Shown here: piece after piece, positions 16,421 to 27,063 of the stretch
How the letters are laid out: each line of letters opens with the position of its first letter
How positions within the stretch are numbered: the stretch's first letter is position 1
DNA from: Flavobacterium sp. UMI-01
GTDB lineage: Bacteria; Bacteroidota; Bacteroidia; Flavobacteriales; Flavobacteriaceae
Length of the DNA stretch: 64,000 nt
Direction: 5' to 3'
Assembly (NCBI RefSeq): GCF_019656315.1
Contig: NZ_BPLU01000035.1
Location: 1-64,000, forward strand
Position numbers and translations under genes: made by a program
The notes under the pieces: generated by a model
What the model was told of the DNA's origin: nothing
Seen by the model: the letters and a program-made list of their open reading frames with translations, nothing else
Database searches by the model: none

Positions 16421-19045
16421 TTATTGATTCTTTTCTAATTCCAAAATCAAATTGGCAATCAAGGCAGTCCATCCTGTTTGGTGTGAGGCTCCAAGACCTT
16501 TACCAGTGTCGCCATCAAAAAACTCATAAAAGAAATGTTCGTTTTTAAAATGTTCGTTAGTAGCAAAAAGTTTTTCGGGGTCTTCTGCATGGTATTGGAA
16601 TTTGCCATCTTCATTACGTTCAAACAATTTGATTAATCGTTTGGTCAATTCGTTTGCAATTTCATTTAAATTCAGCTTTTTGCCTGAACCTGTTGGGAAT
16701 TCATAAATATAGGTAGGGCCGTAAAAGGTGTAATATTTGCGTAGCGATTGAATAATCATATAATTCAATGGCATCCAAATAGGACCACGCCAATTGGAAT
16801 TTCCACCAAACATATTGGAACGGCTTTCACCCGGTTCATACTGAATTTGGTGATGTCCATCGTTGTTAAAAATAAAAGGATGTTTTTCGTGGTATTTAGA
16901 AAGCGAACGGATTCCGTAATCAGAAAGGAATTCGTCCTCATCGAGTAAACGTTTTAAGAGGTGCTCCAAGCGGAAACCACGCATGATAGAGAAAAGAAAA
17001 TTCCCTTCTTTATTGGCGCTTTCTAAATTGGATATCAATGAAGCAAGGTCAGGTCGCGTACGAATGATTTCGTTAGCACGTCTTCTGAAATCTTTTAATT
17101 CATCAAATAAATCTTTGTGCATGATTTCAACTGCAAACATCGGGATGACCCCTACCAATGAGCGTACCTTAAGACGTTCTGCGCTACCATCTGCCATTTG
17201 TACAACATCGTAGTAGAAGTTGTCTTGATCATCCCATAACGAAATGTCTTTTTTTCCAATGTGGTGCATTGCCCAAGCAATATTCAAGAAATGTCTGAAA
17301 AACTTAGCGGAAACTTCTTCGTAAATTTTGTTGGTCTTGGCTAATTCGAGGGACATACGCAACATATTCAATGAGAACATCGCCATCCAACTGGTGGCAT
17401 CGGCTTGTTGCATTTTTTTGATTCCTTTAGGCATGTGATTGCGGTCAAAAACCCCAATGTTGTCCAGTCCTAAAAATCCTCCTTCAAATAAATCAGTGCC
17501 ACTAGTATCTTTTTGATTTACCCACCAAGTAAAGTTGATAAGCAGTTTTTGGAAGGCTTTTTCTAGAAAAGAAGTGTCGGCTTTACCCTTGCTAATGCGG
17601 TCTCTTTCATACACAGTCCACACGGCCCATGAATGCACAGGAGGATTCACATCACTAAAGTTCCATTCATACGCTGGAATTTGGCCATTAGGATGCATAT
17701 AGCTTTCTTGTAGAACTAATAACAATTGTTGCTTGGCAAAACAAGGGTCAATTTCAGCAAATGATGCCATGTGAAAAGCAAGGTCCCAAGCGGCATACCA
17801 AGGGTATTCCCATTTATCTGGCATCGATATGATGTGGCGGTTGTTGAGGTGTTGCCAGCTAAAATTACGAGGATGATCTCTATGGGCGGGATTTTCTTCG
17901 GTACCTCCAAAAAGCCATTTGTGAACATTGTAATAATAAAATTGCTTGGTCCACAACAAACCTGAAAAAGCACTTTTGGCGATAGCTTGATGTTCTTTGG
18001 CAATTTTATCACTAATGATTTGGTCGTAAAACGCCTCACATTCTTTTTTTCGTAAGTCAAATACCATTTCGAAATCTTCCCAAGGCTTTTTTATAATTTC
18101 TTTGCTCAGACGGATTCTTACGATTTTTTCTTCACCAGGTTTTAGTTTTAATTCGTGATGTACGGCTACTTTAGTGCCAAATTTCTTAGGGTTTACTGTA
18201 GCTTCTTTTTTGGTAATATAATCGTTGATGCCGTCTTTGACGTATTTGTATTCGTTTTTGTAATGGTAAATGCGTTGGTTGTTGGTTTCGTTTTCACAAA
18301 ATAGTTGTTCGCCTTTCTCGTGATAAAAATAATATTCCCCATTTCGGGTACAACTAGAATGTACAGTAGTGTCCGAAACCGATTCCATATTTGGACGCGG
18401 ATGGCGGTTGTTGTGTTTCCAATAATTGCGAAACCAAAGATGTGGCAATACGTGTATGTTGGCATCTTTTAAGCCTCTGTTGACTACCGTGATTTTCATC
18501 AAGATATCGTCAATGCCAGCTTTGGCATATTCTATAAAACAATCAAAATAGGCATTGTCTTTAAACAAATCGGTGTCGAGTAATTCGTATTCCGGTTCTT
18601 CCCGACTGCGAAGGTTTTTTTGGATTAACTCTTCGTAAGGAAATTCGTTTTGAGGGTATTTGTATAAATATTTGTTGTACGAATGGGTGGGAGTCGAAAC
18701 TTGATGAAAATACAGTTCTTTTACATCTTCTCCGTGATTTCCCTGATTGTTGGTGAGTCCAAACAAACGTTCTTTGATAATAGGGTCTTTTCCGTTCCAA
18801 AAAGCAGGTGCTAGACATAGGATTTCGCGTGAGTCGCAAAAACCCCCAATACCTTCTTCTCCCCAACGATAAGCATTGCTTCGTGCTTTGTCATGAGAAA
18901 TGTATTCCCAAGCATTGCCATCTTGACTGTAGTCTTCCCGTACGGTACCCCATTGCCTTTCGGCTAAATAAGGACCCCATTTTTTCCAGTTTTTATAGGT
19001 GTTATCAACAGCTAATCTTTCTGCTTCAGTAGTAATCTGAGTCAT
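16421..19045 (-). CDS. GH63-like glucosidase (MGH1-like domain)
   Basis: An 874-residue protein with no visible signal peptide. The N-terminus (WKKWGPYLAERQWGTVREDYS) and the motifs GIGGFCDSRE, FSWQHLNNRHIISMPDKWEYPWYAAWDLAFH and GGNSNWRGPIWMPLNYMI are typical of the cytosolic glucosidase group with an (alpha/alpha)6-barrel MGH1/GH63 fold. It probably cleaves alpha-glucosidic bonds in a soluble oligosaccharide; the exact substrate is unknown. The motif CSGHA-type cofactor sites are not present. It has its own terminator. The neighbouring MMPL gene gives no functional hint. Confidence 0.8.
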   Translation of the reverse strand: MTQITTEAERLAVDNTYKNWKKWGPYLAERQWGTVREDYSQDGNAWEYISHDKARSNAYRWGEEGIGGFCDSREILCLAPAFWNGKDPIIKERLFGLTNNQGNHGEDVKELYFHQVSTPTHSYNKYLYKYPQNEFPYEELIQKNLRSREEPEYELLDTDLFKDNAYFDCFIEYAKAGIDDILMKITVVNRGLKDANIHVLPHLWFRNYWKHNNRHPRPNMESVSDTTVHSSCTRNGEYYFYHEKGEQLFCENETNNQRIYHYKNEYKYVKDGINDYITKKEATVNPKKFGTKVAVHHELKLKPGEEKIVRIRLSKEIIKKPWEDFEMVFDLRKKECEAFYDQIISDKIAKEHQAIAKSAFSGLLWTKQFYYYNVHKWLFGGTEENPAHRDHPRNFSWQHLNNRHIISMPDKWEYPWYAAWDLAFHMASFAEIDPCFAKQQLLLVLQESYMHPNGQIPAYEWNFSDVNPPVHSWAVWTVYERDRISKGKADTSFLEKAFQKLLINFTWWVNQKDTSGTDLFEGGFLGLDNIGVFDRNHMPKGIKKMQQADATSWMAMFSLNMLRMSLELAKTNKIYEEVSAKFFRHFLNIAWAMHHIGKKDISLWDDQDNFYYDVVQMADGSAERLKVRSLVGVIPMFAVEIMHKDLFDELKDFRRRANEIIRTRPDLASLISNLESANKEGNFLFSIMRGFRLEHLLKRLLDEDEFLSDYGIRSLSKYHEKHPFIFNNDGHHQIQYEPGESRSNMFGGNSNWRGPIWMPLNYMIIQSLRKYYTFYGPTYIYEFPTGSGKKLNLNEIANELTKRLIKLFERNEDGKFQYHAEDPEKLFATNEHFKNEHFFYEFFDGDTGKGLGASHQTGWTALIANLILELEKNQ

Positions 19046-19247
19046 AATTCGTTGATTTTATTTTATGGTATTTAAAAAATACAACACTCAAAAAATGTTG
19101 TGTTGTTGTTAAAAATAAGGTTTTTTTAAAACATCTGACAAAGTTGATTTAAGTATTCCTTAATTGTTAAATATCTCGTTTTTCTTTTTGCATCAGATAA
19201 AAAAAAGCGCTTTTAATTCACAATGCGATAAAAAGAAAATAACGGTT

Positions 19248-21665
19248 TTATTTGTCAATCATTTCTAATGTTGCAGGTTCTTCGGACTTGCTTAACACAT
19301 CAATGGTAGGTTCTTTAAATTCTTGTTCGTTGGCCAATCTTTTATTGAGTGTTAGTACCAAACAAGGTAAAAGCATCAGATTCGATAACATTCCAAAGAG
19401 CAATGTCATGGCAATTAATCCGCCCAGCGCTACTGTTCCACCAAAATCAGATAATAGAAAAACTGAAAATCCTGCAAATAAAACGACTGAGGTGTAAAAC
19501 ATACTTACGCCTGCTTCTTTGATTGTAGCCATTACCGATTTTTTTATTTTCCAATTATGATTGGTTAGCTCTTGACGGTATTGTGCCAAAAAGTGAATGG
19601 TGTCATCCACCGAAAGCCCAAACGCTATACTAAAAACCAAAATGGTTGATGGTTTAAGCGGTATGCCAAAATAACCCATTAAGCCCGCGGTAATCATCAA
19701 GGGTAGTAAGTTAGGAATGACCGAAACGACCACCATCTTAAACGAACGAAACATAAATACCATCAAAAGACTGATTAAAAATACCGCAAAAAACAAAGAA
19801 GTTACTAGGTTGTCTAAGAGGTATTTGGTGCCTTTTTCGAACACCAACGCTTTTCCTGTCATTACTACATCATAACGCTCTTTTGGGAAAATACTGTCGA
19901 TTTTGGTTTGCAATTGATGCTCAATTTTGGCCATGTTTCCAGTGCCAATGTCTTTCATGAAAGTGGTGATACGTGCCGTTTGTCCGGCGCTGTCCACATA
20001 GCTTTTCATGATGTTTTCTTTGGTGTTCTTGGTTGCATTTTTGGCATAACTCAAGATAAAACTTTGTTCTTGCGAACTTGGTAATTCATAATAATCAGGG
20101 TTGCCGTTGTAGTAGGCTTGCTTTGAGTATTTGACTAAGTTGAGTATTGAAATAGGCTTTGATAATTCTGGAATGGAATCTATCGTTTCTTGTAACTCAT
20201 CCATTTTACGAAGGGTGGAGGATTTCATTACTCCTTTTTTTCTTTTCGTGTCAATGGTTATTTCCAAAGGCATGACTCCGTTGAATTCGTTTTCAAAGAA
20301 CAATATATCCTTGAAGAAAGCTGTATTTTGAGGCATGTCTTCGATTAAACTACCCGAAGTTTGGATTTTGAATGCGCCAAAGGTGCTCACTATAAATAAA
20401 AGCAGGGCAACCGCATACACATAGCGACGGTTGTATTTGACCATTTTTTCTATCCATTGCATAAAAACTTTGGTGTAATTACGGCTAAGGTGTTCCAAGT
20501 GTTTGCTTTTTGGCACTGGTTGATAGCTGTAATAAATGGGAATTGTAATAAGACACAAAAAGAATAAAGCCATAATACTTAGAGACGAAATGATACCAAA
20601 TTCTCGTAACAATTGACTTTTTGTTAGGATGAAAGTTGCAAAACCAGCAGCAGTGGTCAAATTGGTCATCAAAGTAGCGGTTCCTACTTTGGTAATAACA
20701 CGTTGTAAGGCTTTGGCCTTGTTTCCGTGGGCTACGTATTCTTGTTGGTATTTATTGGTCAAGAAAATACAGTTTGGTATCCCAATAACAATCACCAGTG
20801 TAGGAACCAATGCGGTAAGAACGGTAATGTGATAATTAAAAAGACCTAGGAGTCCAAAAGTCCACATCACCCCAATGACAACAATAAGAATAGCAATTAA
20901 AGTGGCTCTGAACGAACGGAAAAAGAAAAAGAAAATCAATGAGGTGATGAGTAGTGAAACTCCGATAAATAAACTGATTTCGTCCAGAATACTCAAAGCG
21001 TTTAGCGTGCGAATGTAAGGCATGCCTGAAACACGTAAATCGATGCCAGTTTCTTTTTCAAAAGCTTCAATCTTTGGGATAAAATCATTGACAATATATT
21101 CTTTGCGGTGGGCGGTGTTGACAATGTCTTTGTCCATATAAATCGCTGAGCGCAAGGTGCCGTTTTGTTTGTTGTACAAAAGACCTTCGTAAAAAGGCAT
21201 GTTTTGAAGCAAGTCTTTTTTTAAGGTGTTCAGGTACGCTGTAGAGGTGGTTTTGGAGGCGTCCACAAACGGAACCATTTCAAAAGTTTGGAGCGAATCG
21301 TTTTTCTTAAGTTGTTTTAAGTCATTGATGGATACCACCAAGTCAATTTCTTTTTGTGCCTTGATGGTGGACATTAATTTGTTCCAAGCAGCAAATGCTT
21401 TTGGTGTAAAAAAAGCATCGTCTTTGACACCTACAACAATTAAATTTCCTTCTTCACCAAATTTATCTAGAAAAGCATTGTATTCGTTATTGATGATGTT
21501 GTTATCTGGAAGTAGGTTGGCTTCTGTAAATGAAAACTGAATGTTTTTCCATTGAAGTGCTAGTGCTACTGTTATCAAGGCGATAAGTCCAAGAATGGCA
21601 AGTCGGTTTTTAAGTACAATTCGGGCGATAAATTCCCAAAATCCTACTTTAAATATCTTTTTCAT
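19248..21665 (-). CDS. MMPL/RND-family exporter
   Basis: An 805-residue inner-membrane protein with the RND layout: one N-terminal helix, a large periplasmic loop, five to six helices (about residues 225-430), a second periplasmic loop and a final helix bundle (about 620-775). Two sterol-sensing-like membrane blocks include GIPNCIFLTNKYQQEY and SIAFGLSVDDTIHFLAQYRQE; the Asp pair in the second is the likely proton relay. Members move lipids, hopanoids or other hydrophobic cargo. No membrane-fusion or outer-membrane partner is adjacent. Substrate unknown. Confidence 0.8.
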   Translation of the reverse strand: MKKIFKVGFWEFIARIVLKNRLAILGLIALITVALALQWKNIQFSFTEANLLPDNNIINNEYNAFLDKFGEEGNLIVVGVKDDAFFTPKAFAAWNKLMSTIKAQKEIDLVVSINDLKQLKKNDSLQTFEMVPFVDASKTTSTAYLNTLKKDLLQNMPFYEGLLYNKQNGTLRSAIYMDKDIVNTAHRKEYIVNDFIPKIEAFEKETGIDLRVSGMPYIRTLNALSILDEISLFIGVSLLITSLIFFFFFRSFRATLIAILIVVIGVMWTFGLLGLFNYHITVLTALVPTLVIVIGIPNCIFLTNKYQQEYVAHGNKAKALQRVITKVGTATLMTNLTTAAGFATFILTKSQLLREFGIISSLSIMALFFLCLITIPIYYSYQPVPKSKHLEHLSRNYTKVFMQWIEKMVKYNRRYVYAVALLLFIVSTFGAFKIQTSGSLIEDMPQNTAFFKDILFFENEFNGVMPLEITIDTKRKKGVMKSSTLRKMDELQETIDSIPELSKPISILNLVKYSKQAYYNGNPDYYELPSSQEQSFILSYAKNATKNTKENIMKSYVDSAGQTARITTFMKDIGTGNMAKIEHQLQTKIDSIFPKERYDVVMTGKALVFEKGTKYLLDNLVTSLFFAVFLISLLMVFMFRSFKMVVVSVIPNLLPLMITAGLMGYFGIPLKPSTILVFSIAFGLSVDDTIHFLAQYRQELTNHNWKIKKSVMATIKEAGVSMFYTSVVLFAGFSVFLLSDFGGTVALGGLIAMTLLFGMLSNLMLLPCLVLTLNKRLANEQEFKEPTIDVLSKSEEPATLEMIDK

Positions 21666-21684
21666 AGTTGTTTTAAAATGGGGG

Positions 21685-21692
21685 CAAAGGTA
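21685..21692 (-). promoter_or_regulatory. Candidate -7 box for the MMPL gene
   Basis: TACCTTTG on the minus strand, 19 bases before the ATG at 21665, fits TAnnTTTG. Confidence 0.45.
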
Positions 21693-21854
21693 GTGAAAAC
21701 CATAGTGAAAGCGTAATTTATTTGTAAATTTTAAATCAAATTTAGGGTTTTGAATGCCTTTTCTTTTGGGGTTAAAACTTAATTATGAGGATGTAAAAGA
21801 TATTGTAGAATTTACCATCTTTGTGTTGGTTTTAAAAGTGAATATTAGAAAAAG

Positions 21855-24131
21855 ATGATTGTGAAAAAATATAAAAATACGCTGTTTTATTTTGGGGTAA
21901 CAGGAGGTTTTTCGGCTTTGATTTATTGGATCATTAACCAAGGAAAATTGCTGGAATTGAATAAGCCTGCCATATTGTTGGAAAATGCAAATGACTCTTG
22001 GACAGATTTTGTAGATTCAATGATGCACAATTTCAAAGAGCCATTAGCGATACTGCTGGCGCAAATTGTAATGATTATTTTAATGGCTCGTTTTTTTGGT
22101 TGGGTTTTTAAAAAAATTAGTCAACCTACCGTTATCGGGGAGATTATTGCGGGTATTGTATTAGGCCCCTCCTTGGTAGGGATGTATTTTCCAGAGTTTT
22201 CAGCGGCGTTGTTTCCTCTAGAGTCATTGGGGAATTTAAAATTCTTGAGCCAAATTGGTTTGATTCTGTTCATGTTTGTGATTGGAATGGAGTTGGATGT
22301 TAAAGTGTTAAAAAATAAAGCGAGCGAAGCCATTGTGATTAGTCATGCCAGTATTGTGATTCCGTTTGCTATGGGTATTGGATTGTCTTATTTTGTGTAC
22401 AATCAATTTGCTCCCGAAGGAGTTGCTTTTCTTTCATTCAGTTTGTTCATGGGAATAGCGATGAGTATTACCGCTTTTCCTGTCTTGGCACGTATTGTAC
22501 AAGAGCGAGGCATTCATAAAACCCGATTGGGGGCTATTGTGATTACCTGTGCCGCAGCTGATGATATTACCGCTTGGTGCTTGCTAGCCGTAGTAATTGC
22601 CATTGTCAAAGCGGGTGATTTTGTAGGCTCGTTGTATGTTATTTCATTGGCGTTTGTGTATGTTTTGGCTATGATTTTCATAGTGAAACCTTTTTTGAAA
22701 CGCATAGGGGATTTGTATGCTGAAAAAGAGAACATTGGTAAACCTGTGATGGCTATTTTCTTTTTAATTTTAATTCTCTCTTCGTATGCTACTGAAGTAA
22801 TTGGGATTCATGCGCTTTTTGGGGCCTTCATGATGGGAGCCATCATGCCGGATATTTCTAAATTTAGAATGATATTTATTGAAAAGGTCGAAGACGTTTC
22901 GGTAATTTTATTATTGCCTTTGTTTTTTGTGTTTACAGGTTTGAATACACAAGTTGGACTCATTAATGATATTTATCTATGGAAAGTGACAGGTGCAATT
23001 ATCGCTGTTGCTGTTATAGGAAAGTTTATTGGCAGTGCATTGGCAGCCAAATTTGTGGGACAAAATTGGCATGATAGTTTGACTATCGGTGCTTTGATGA
23101 ATACGCGTGGCTTGATGGAGCTGATTGTGCTTAATATTGGTTTGGAGTTGGGAGTGTTAACATCCGAAGTTTTTACCATGATGGTGATTATGGCGTTGGT
23201 TACCACTTTTATGACAGGTCCTGCTTTGGATGTATTGGATTTTTTGTTTAAAAACAAAAGGGATTCCGAAGTAGAAGAGCTATTAGACGATGATAAATAC
23301 CGAATTTTAATTTCCTTTGGGAACAATGAAAAAGGGAAATCTTTATTGCGATTGGCCAACAGTTTGACAAAAAAACAAAAGAAATCAACTGCGATTACAG
23401 CCATGCATTTGTCTCAAAGTGACGAACTTCACTCGTTTAACATGGAGGAAATAGAAAAAGAAAGCTTTGAACCTATCTTGGACGAATCGGATCAATTAGG
23501 TATTAAAGTAACTTCTATTTTCAAAGTGACTAGTGATATCGAAACTGAGATTGCTGAGGTAACCAATCAAGGAGATTATGATTTATTGTTAGTAGGTTTA
23601 GGGAAGTCTATTTTTGAAGGAACACTGCTAGGGAAAGTGATTGGATTTACTACCCGCATCATTAATCCTGACCGCTTGATTGATAAGTTTAAAGGAAAAG
23701 AAGGTTTGTTTGAGAATTCTCCTTTTGACGAAAGAACACGTCAGATTGTAGCCAAGACTAAAAAACCACTTGGGATTTTAATTGACAAAGAGTTTCAAGA
23801 AGTCAATCAAGTTTTGGTGCCTATTTTAAAATCGGATGATAGTGTTTTGATTGATTTTGTTCAAAAATTGATTTACAATAACAATTCAAAAATCACCTTG
23901 TTGGATATGAAAAGTTATGTCAAAAATAATTTTGTGTTGCAAAGTGCCATTGTGACGCTTTTGCAAAAATACCCCAACAATATGGCTGTGATAAATGAAA
24001 AGGAAATGAACGCTAACTTATTACAACAACAAGATTTGATGTTGATTAGTTTGGAAAGTTGGAAAACAATTCTGGATTCTGATAGCGATTGGTTGGCTCA
24101 AGTGCCTTCTGTTTTAATTATTAAACCCTAA
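21855..24131 (+). CDS. Cation:proton antiporter (CPA2 type) with C-terminal soluble domain
   Basis: A 758-residue protein. A first helix at about 10-27 is followed by a Na+/H+ exchanger domain (about residues 60-455) with GEIIAGIVLGPSLVG, the unwound-helix region AAADDITAWC and NTRGLMELIVLNIGLELG. The Asp-Asp pair in AAADDI is the likely ion site. The C-terminal about 290 residues are soluble and resemble a USP-like pair of domains (DLLLVGLGKS). It likely exchanges Na+ or K+ for protons across the inner membrane. It is followed after one base by an SMR gene and divergent from the MMPL gene. Confidence 0.85.
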   Translation: MIVKKYKNTLFYFGVTGGFSALIYWIINQGKLLELNKPAILLENANDSWTDFVDSMMHNFKEPLAILLAQIVMIILMARFFGWVFKKISQPTVIGEIIAGIVLGPSLVGMYFPEFSAALFPLESLGNLKFLSQIGLILFMFVIGMELDVKVLKNKASEAIVISHASIVIPFAMGIGLSYFVYNQFAPEGVAFLSFSLFMGIAMSITAFPVLARIVQERGIHKTRLGAIVITCAAADDITAWCLLAVVIAIVKAGDFVGSLYVISLAFVYVLAMIFIVKPFLKRIGDLYAEKENIGKPVMAIFFLILILSSYATEVIGIHALFGAFMMGAIMPDISKFRMIFIEKVEDVSVILLLPLFFVFTGLNTQVGLINDIYLWKVTGAIIAVAVIGKFIGSALAAKFVGQNWHDSLTIGALMNTRGLMELIVLNIGLELGVLTSEVFTMMVIMALVTTFMTGPALDVLDFLFKNKRDSEVEELLDDDKYRILISFGNNEKGKSLLRLANSLTKKQKKSTAITAMHLSQSDELHSFNMEEIEKESFEPILDESDQLGIKVTSIFKVTSDIETEIAEVTNQGDYDLLLVGLGKSIFEGTLLGKVIGFTTRIINPDRLIDKFKGKEGLFENSPFDERTRQIVAKTKKPLGILIDKEFQEVNQVLVPILKSDDSVLIDFVQKLIYNNNSKITLLDMKSYVKNNFVLQSAIVTLLQKYPNNMAVINEKEMNANLLQQQDLMLISLESWKTILDSDSDWLAQVPSVLIIKP

Positions 24132-24132
24132 A

Positions 24133-24462
24133 ATGAGTTGGATATTATTAATAATAGGCGGTTTGTTTGAAGTAGCTTTTGCATCTTGTTTAGGCAAAGC
24201 CAAAGAAACTTCAGGTTTAGAAGCCACCTATTGGTTAGTGGGTTTTGTAGTATCACTGACTATAAGTATGATTTTGTTGTACAAAGCCACACAGGTACTG
24301 CCCATTGGGACGGCTTATGCGGTTTGGACAGGTATTGGTGCAGTAGGAACAGTGCTTGTTGGGATTTTTGTATTTAAAGAGCCAGCAACTTTTTGGCGTT
24401 TGTTTTTTATAACTACTTTAATAGCTTCGATTATTGGGTTGAAATTTGTTTCCAGTCATTAA
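24133..24462 (+). CDS. SMR-family transporter, Gdx/SugE-like
   Basis: A 109-residue protein with four predicted helices. The essential glutamate lies in the first helix (GGLFEVAFA), and the stretch LPIGTAYAVWTGIGAVG is the signature of the SMR fold. Its similarity is to SugE/Gdx, a guanidinium/proton antiporter subgroup, more than to EmrE drug exporters, though this is by eye. It functions as an inner-membrane dimer. It starts one base after the antiporter stop and is surely co-transcribed; its 3' end overlaps the convergent DUF5686 gene by 4 bases. I see no guanidine riboswitch upstream. Confidence 0.85.
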   Translation: MSWILLIIGGLFEVAFASCLGKAKETSGLEATYWLVGFVVSLTISMILLYKATQVLPIGTAYAVWTGIGAVGTVLVGIFVFKEPATFWRLFFITTLIASIIGLKFVSSH

Positions 24463-26954
24463 AATCCTAAGTTTAAAACAAAGCTGAGTTTGATAGCAAT
24501 ATTGTCTTCAAAATTAGGCAATTGATTGGGGCCATAACGGTAAAAAGCCGTTAAACCTAAACCGTTCAGGATTTGGTTAAACTCGACTCCCGATTCAAAA
24601 TAACCTTCGTTCAAGGTTTTGTAATTCAAGCCTACGTGTTGTTCGGGTTGGTCTAGATTACCCCAAGCCATCCTTGAAACCAATACAAATGATGGTTTGA
24701 CTTTTGAAAACAATCGAACCCTGTTCAAACTATGTTTGAATTGAAAATATGCAAATTCTCGGGAGAAAAACTCATTGAAAAACATGGTTTCAAAACTGTT
24801 TTTGCCAGCAAAGGTGATGCGTTGTATAATGGTTTCTTTGGTGATGTTGTTAGGCGAAGTATTGTATAAGTGTGTCAACGGCACATCTCCTAGTGCATAA
24901 CCTGCCTGAAGGAGTAGATGGGTTTTTTGACCATTCAAATATTTTTTTTCGTATTCGGTTTTGAAATCTAATTTGGTAAACTCGAAATCATTTTCAATCA
25001 CTTTGGGAAGTGATTGCGTGAGTTGAAAGGTGAATTTAGGATAGCGTTTCTCAATTTCAATTTTACCATTGGGTGTTTGCATAAAATCACTAAAAGGGCT
25101 CCATTGCAAGGAAACCTTAGCAGTGGTCATTTGGTAATACGTAAATAAGGTATTGTTGAGATTGTAAGCGTAGTCAAATTTAGGAAGTATTTCACTATGG
25201 GTAAGTTCCCAAATACTTTCGGTTTTGGGGATAATTGCTGTTTCAATATAGGTTCGCCAACTGACATGGTTGTAAAAAGTACTAATGTTGATAGGACGAG
25301 GGTCGTAAATTTTAAATGGAATTTTATCAATTGAGAAAGTGGTACTGGCTATTTCTCGTACATCATCGGTGTAAGAAATTCCAATCCAGCTGTTTGAAAA
25401 TTTTCCTATGCGTATGGCGCTGCCCAAATGGTATTTGAACGTGCCATCTTTGGTGCCATAAGCCGTATAACCATCGATTTTAAAAATTTTAGAAAAGCGT
25501 TCGTTGGTAGTACCACCAAAACCTAAACGAAAACCTTCGTAGTTATTAAAACGAATTAATTTTCGTAAATCAATATCAAAATAAGGCAGGGGGATAAAGC
25601 CATTGATGGCTTTGCGACCAAAACGGATTTTACTTTCTAACCGGTTTTTTTGAAACAAGCTATCGAGAGCTTGATAGGTTTTCTGTTCTCGAATACTCAA
25701 CGAATTGGTACGGTGTTCGTCCCAAAAATGAGCAGGTTTGTTTAGGGCACTATCTTTGATTTCGATACTTACAAACGATTTTTTTACCGTAATGGGTTGG
25801 TTGTATTGTAAGTCATAATTGTAAGTGTGTGAAACTAGAGAAACATAATCCGAGGGTTGTTTTTTTCTTTTTGAAAAAGAGTCTTCTACATCGCCGTCAA
25901 AGTGGATGGTACCTCCTAATATTTTGATATCATCATCGTTTTTTCCTTTTACAATTTTAAATTTTTTAGCCGAGGGAAACCAAATTCCTTCTTGAGGTAG
26001 GTATTCAAATTCGTGTGTGCCACTGATGTCCAGTACCCCTTTGATGCGCATTACTGCTTTTGCAATAGCATAACTGTTTTGATCGATATACAATACGCCT
26101 TCTAAACCTGATTTTTTACTCTTTCTTTTGTTTTTAAAATGAATGCGGTACGTCATTCGGTCGTCAACTGCTACCGTATCCAGCAGGGTATAACTGTATT
26201 GACTAGGGGCATCGTAAGCAATGGGGCTGTTGTATTTGGTTTCAAACAATTCATATTTGTAGTCATAGATGGAAAATGATTGCAAGCTAAAACCAATGAT
26301 TTCATAAATGGGTTGTTTTAATCCGGCCATTTTGGTGCCCAAAATCGTCTCTTTTAATGCCTTGTCTTTATATTGAAAATGAGAAACTTTTTCGGTTAAA
26401 AACAAATCGTGTTTGTCTATTGTTTCTTTGAACTTATAATTGGTAGAATCCAATTTGTGAAGCCAAAAACCTCTTTTTTTGGGAATAAAAACCGTGTCTA
26501 TTTTTTTAGAAATAGAATCTGGAGGAGCACTCACAAGTAATTTGTTGTAAGACTTAAATTCAAAACTTTGAAGTCTGTCTTTGGGATTGTTGGCCTTTTT
26601 TGAAGCGATAGCTTTTTGGATAATACCTGCGGCTAAAGCTGCATGAGGATTGTTTTTTGAAGCACAAATTGGTTTAATAGGCGATAGGTAAATTGGATAA
26701 AAAGTAACATTAGGAGAAATGACAAGGGTTGCCTTGGTATATCCGGGGTACGTGGTTTCAAAAGTAGTATGACTGGTGGGGATTTCGATTGTAAATTTCC
26801 CATCGACATCGGTAGTGGTAAGTTGTTTTCCGTTGGTAAAAACAGAGGCAAAAGGAAGTGCTTTGTTTGTTTGAGCATCTTTTACAACACCGTTTACCTG
26901 AAATTGAGCGTGAAGGTTGAGGGTGAACAATAGAATTAAACAAAAATACTTCAT
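24459..26954 (-). CDS. DUF5686 outer-membrane protein with carboxypeptidase-like domain
   Basis: An 831-residue exported protein. The signal peptide (MKYFCLILLFTLNLHAQ) is followed by a carboxypeptidase-D-regulatory-like beta-sandwich (about residues 18-90: GVVKDAQTNKALPFASVFTNG and TTDVDGKFTIEIP). The remainder is the Bacteroidota-specific DUF5686, predicted beta-rich and ending in a C-terminal strand with terminal Phe (LSFVLNLGF), as in outer-membrane barrels. Function unknown. It is monocistronic and convergent with the SMR gene. Confidence 0.8.
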   Translation of the reverse strand: MKYFCLILLFTLNLHAQFQVNGVVKDAQTNKALPFASVFTNGKQLTTTDVDGKFTIEIPTSHTTFETTYPGYTKATLVISPNVTFYPIYLSPIKPICASKNNPHAALAAGIIQKAIASKKANNPKDRLQSFEFKSYNKLLVSAPPDSISKKIDTVFIPKKRGFWLHKLDSTNYKFKETIDKHDLFLTEKVSHFQYKDKALKETILGTKMAGLKQPIYEIIGFSLQSFSIYDYKYELFETKYNSPIAYDAPSQYSYTLLDTVAVDDRMTYRIHFKNKRKSKKSGLEGVLYIDQNSYAIAKAVMRIKGVLDISGTHEFEYLPQEGIWFPSAKKFKIVKGKNDDDIKILGGTIHFDGDVEDSFSKRKKQPSDYVSLVSHTYNYDLQYNQPITVKKSFVSIEIKDSALNKPAHFWDEHRTNSLSIREQKTYQALDSLFQKNRLESKIRFGRKAINGFIPLPYFDIDLRKLIRFNNYEGFRLGFGGTTNERFSKIFKIDGYTAYGTKDGTFKYHLGSAIRIGKFSNSWIGISYTDDVREIASTTFSIDKIPFKIYDPRPINISTFYNHVSWRTYIETAIIPKTESIWELTHSEILPKFDYAYNLNNTLFTYYQMTTAKVSLQWSPFSDFMQTPNGKIEIEKRYPKFTFQLTQSLPKVIENDFEFTKLDFKTEYEKKYLNGQKTHLLLQAGYALGDVPLTHLYNTSPNNITKETIIQRITFAGKNSFETMFFNEFFSREFAYFQFKHSLNRVRLFSKVKPSFVLVSRMAWGNLDQPEQHVGLNYKTLNEGYFESGVEFNQILNGLGLTAFYRYGPNQLPNFEDNIAIKLSFVLNLGF

Positions 26955-27011
26955 GGAGTGAGTTTCTTATCAAACGGTAATGGTACCATTTTGTTATGAC
27001 AAAAATAGCAA

Positions 27012-27044
27012 TAAAAAAATCCGTTCACTCTGTAAACGGATTTA
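27012..27044 (-). terminator. Terminator of pyrH-frr
   Basis: On the minus strand a 9-bp stem (arms at 27017-27025 and 27035-27043, AAATCCGTT/AACGGATTT) is followed by a T-run. It begins 20 bases after the frr stop. Confidence 0.8.
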
Positions 27045-27063
27045 TTCTTGAGATTGAGAGTGA

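Noticed and set aside
24120..24135. Guanidine riboswitch before the Gdx-like gene
   Set aside because: There is only one base between the antiporter stop and this start, and no riboswitch-like structure upstream of the antiporter was recognised.
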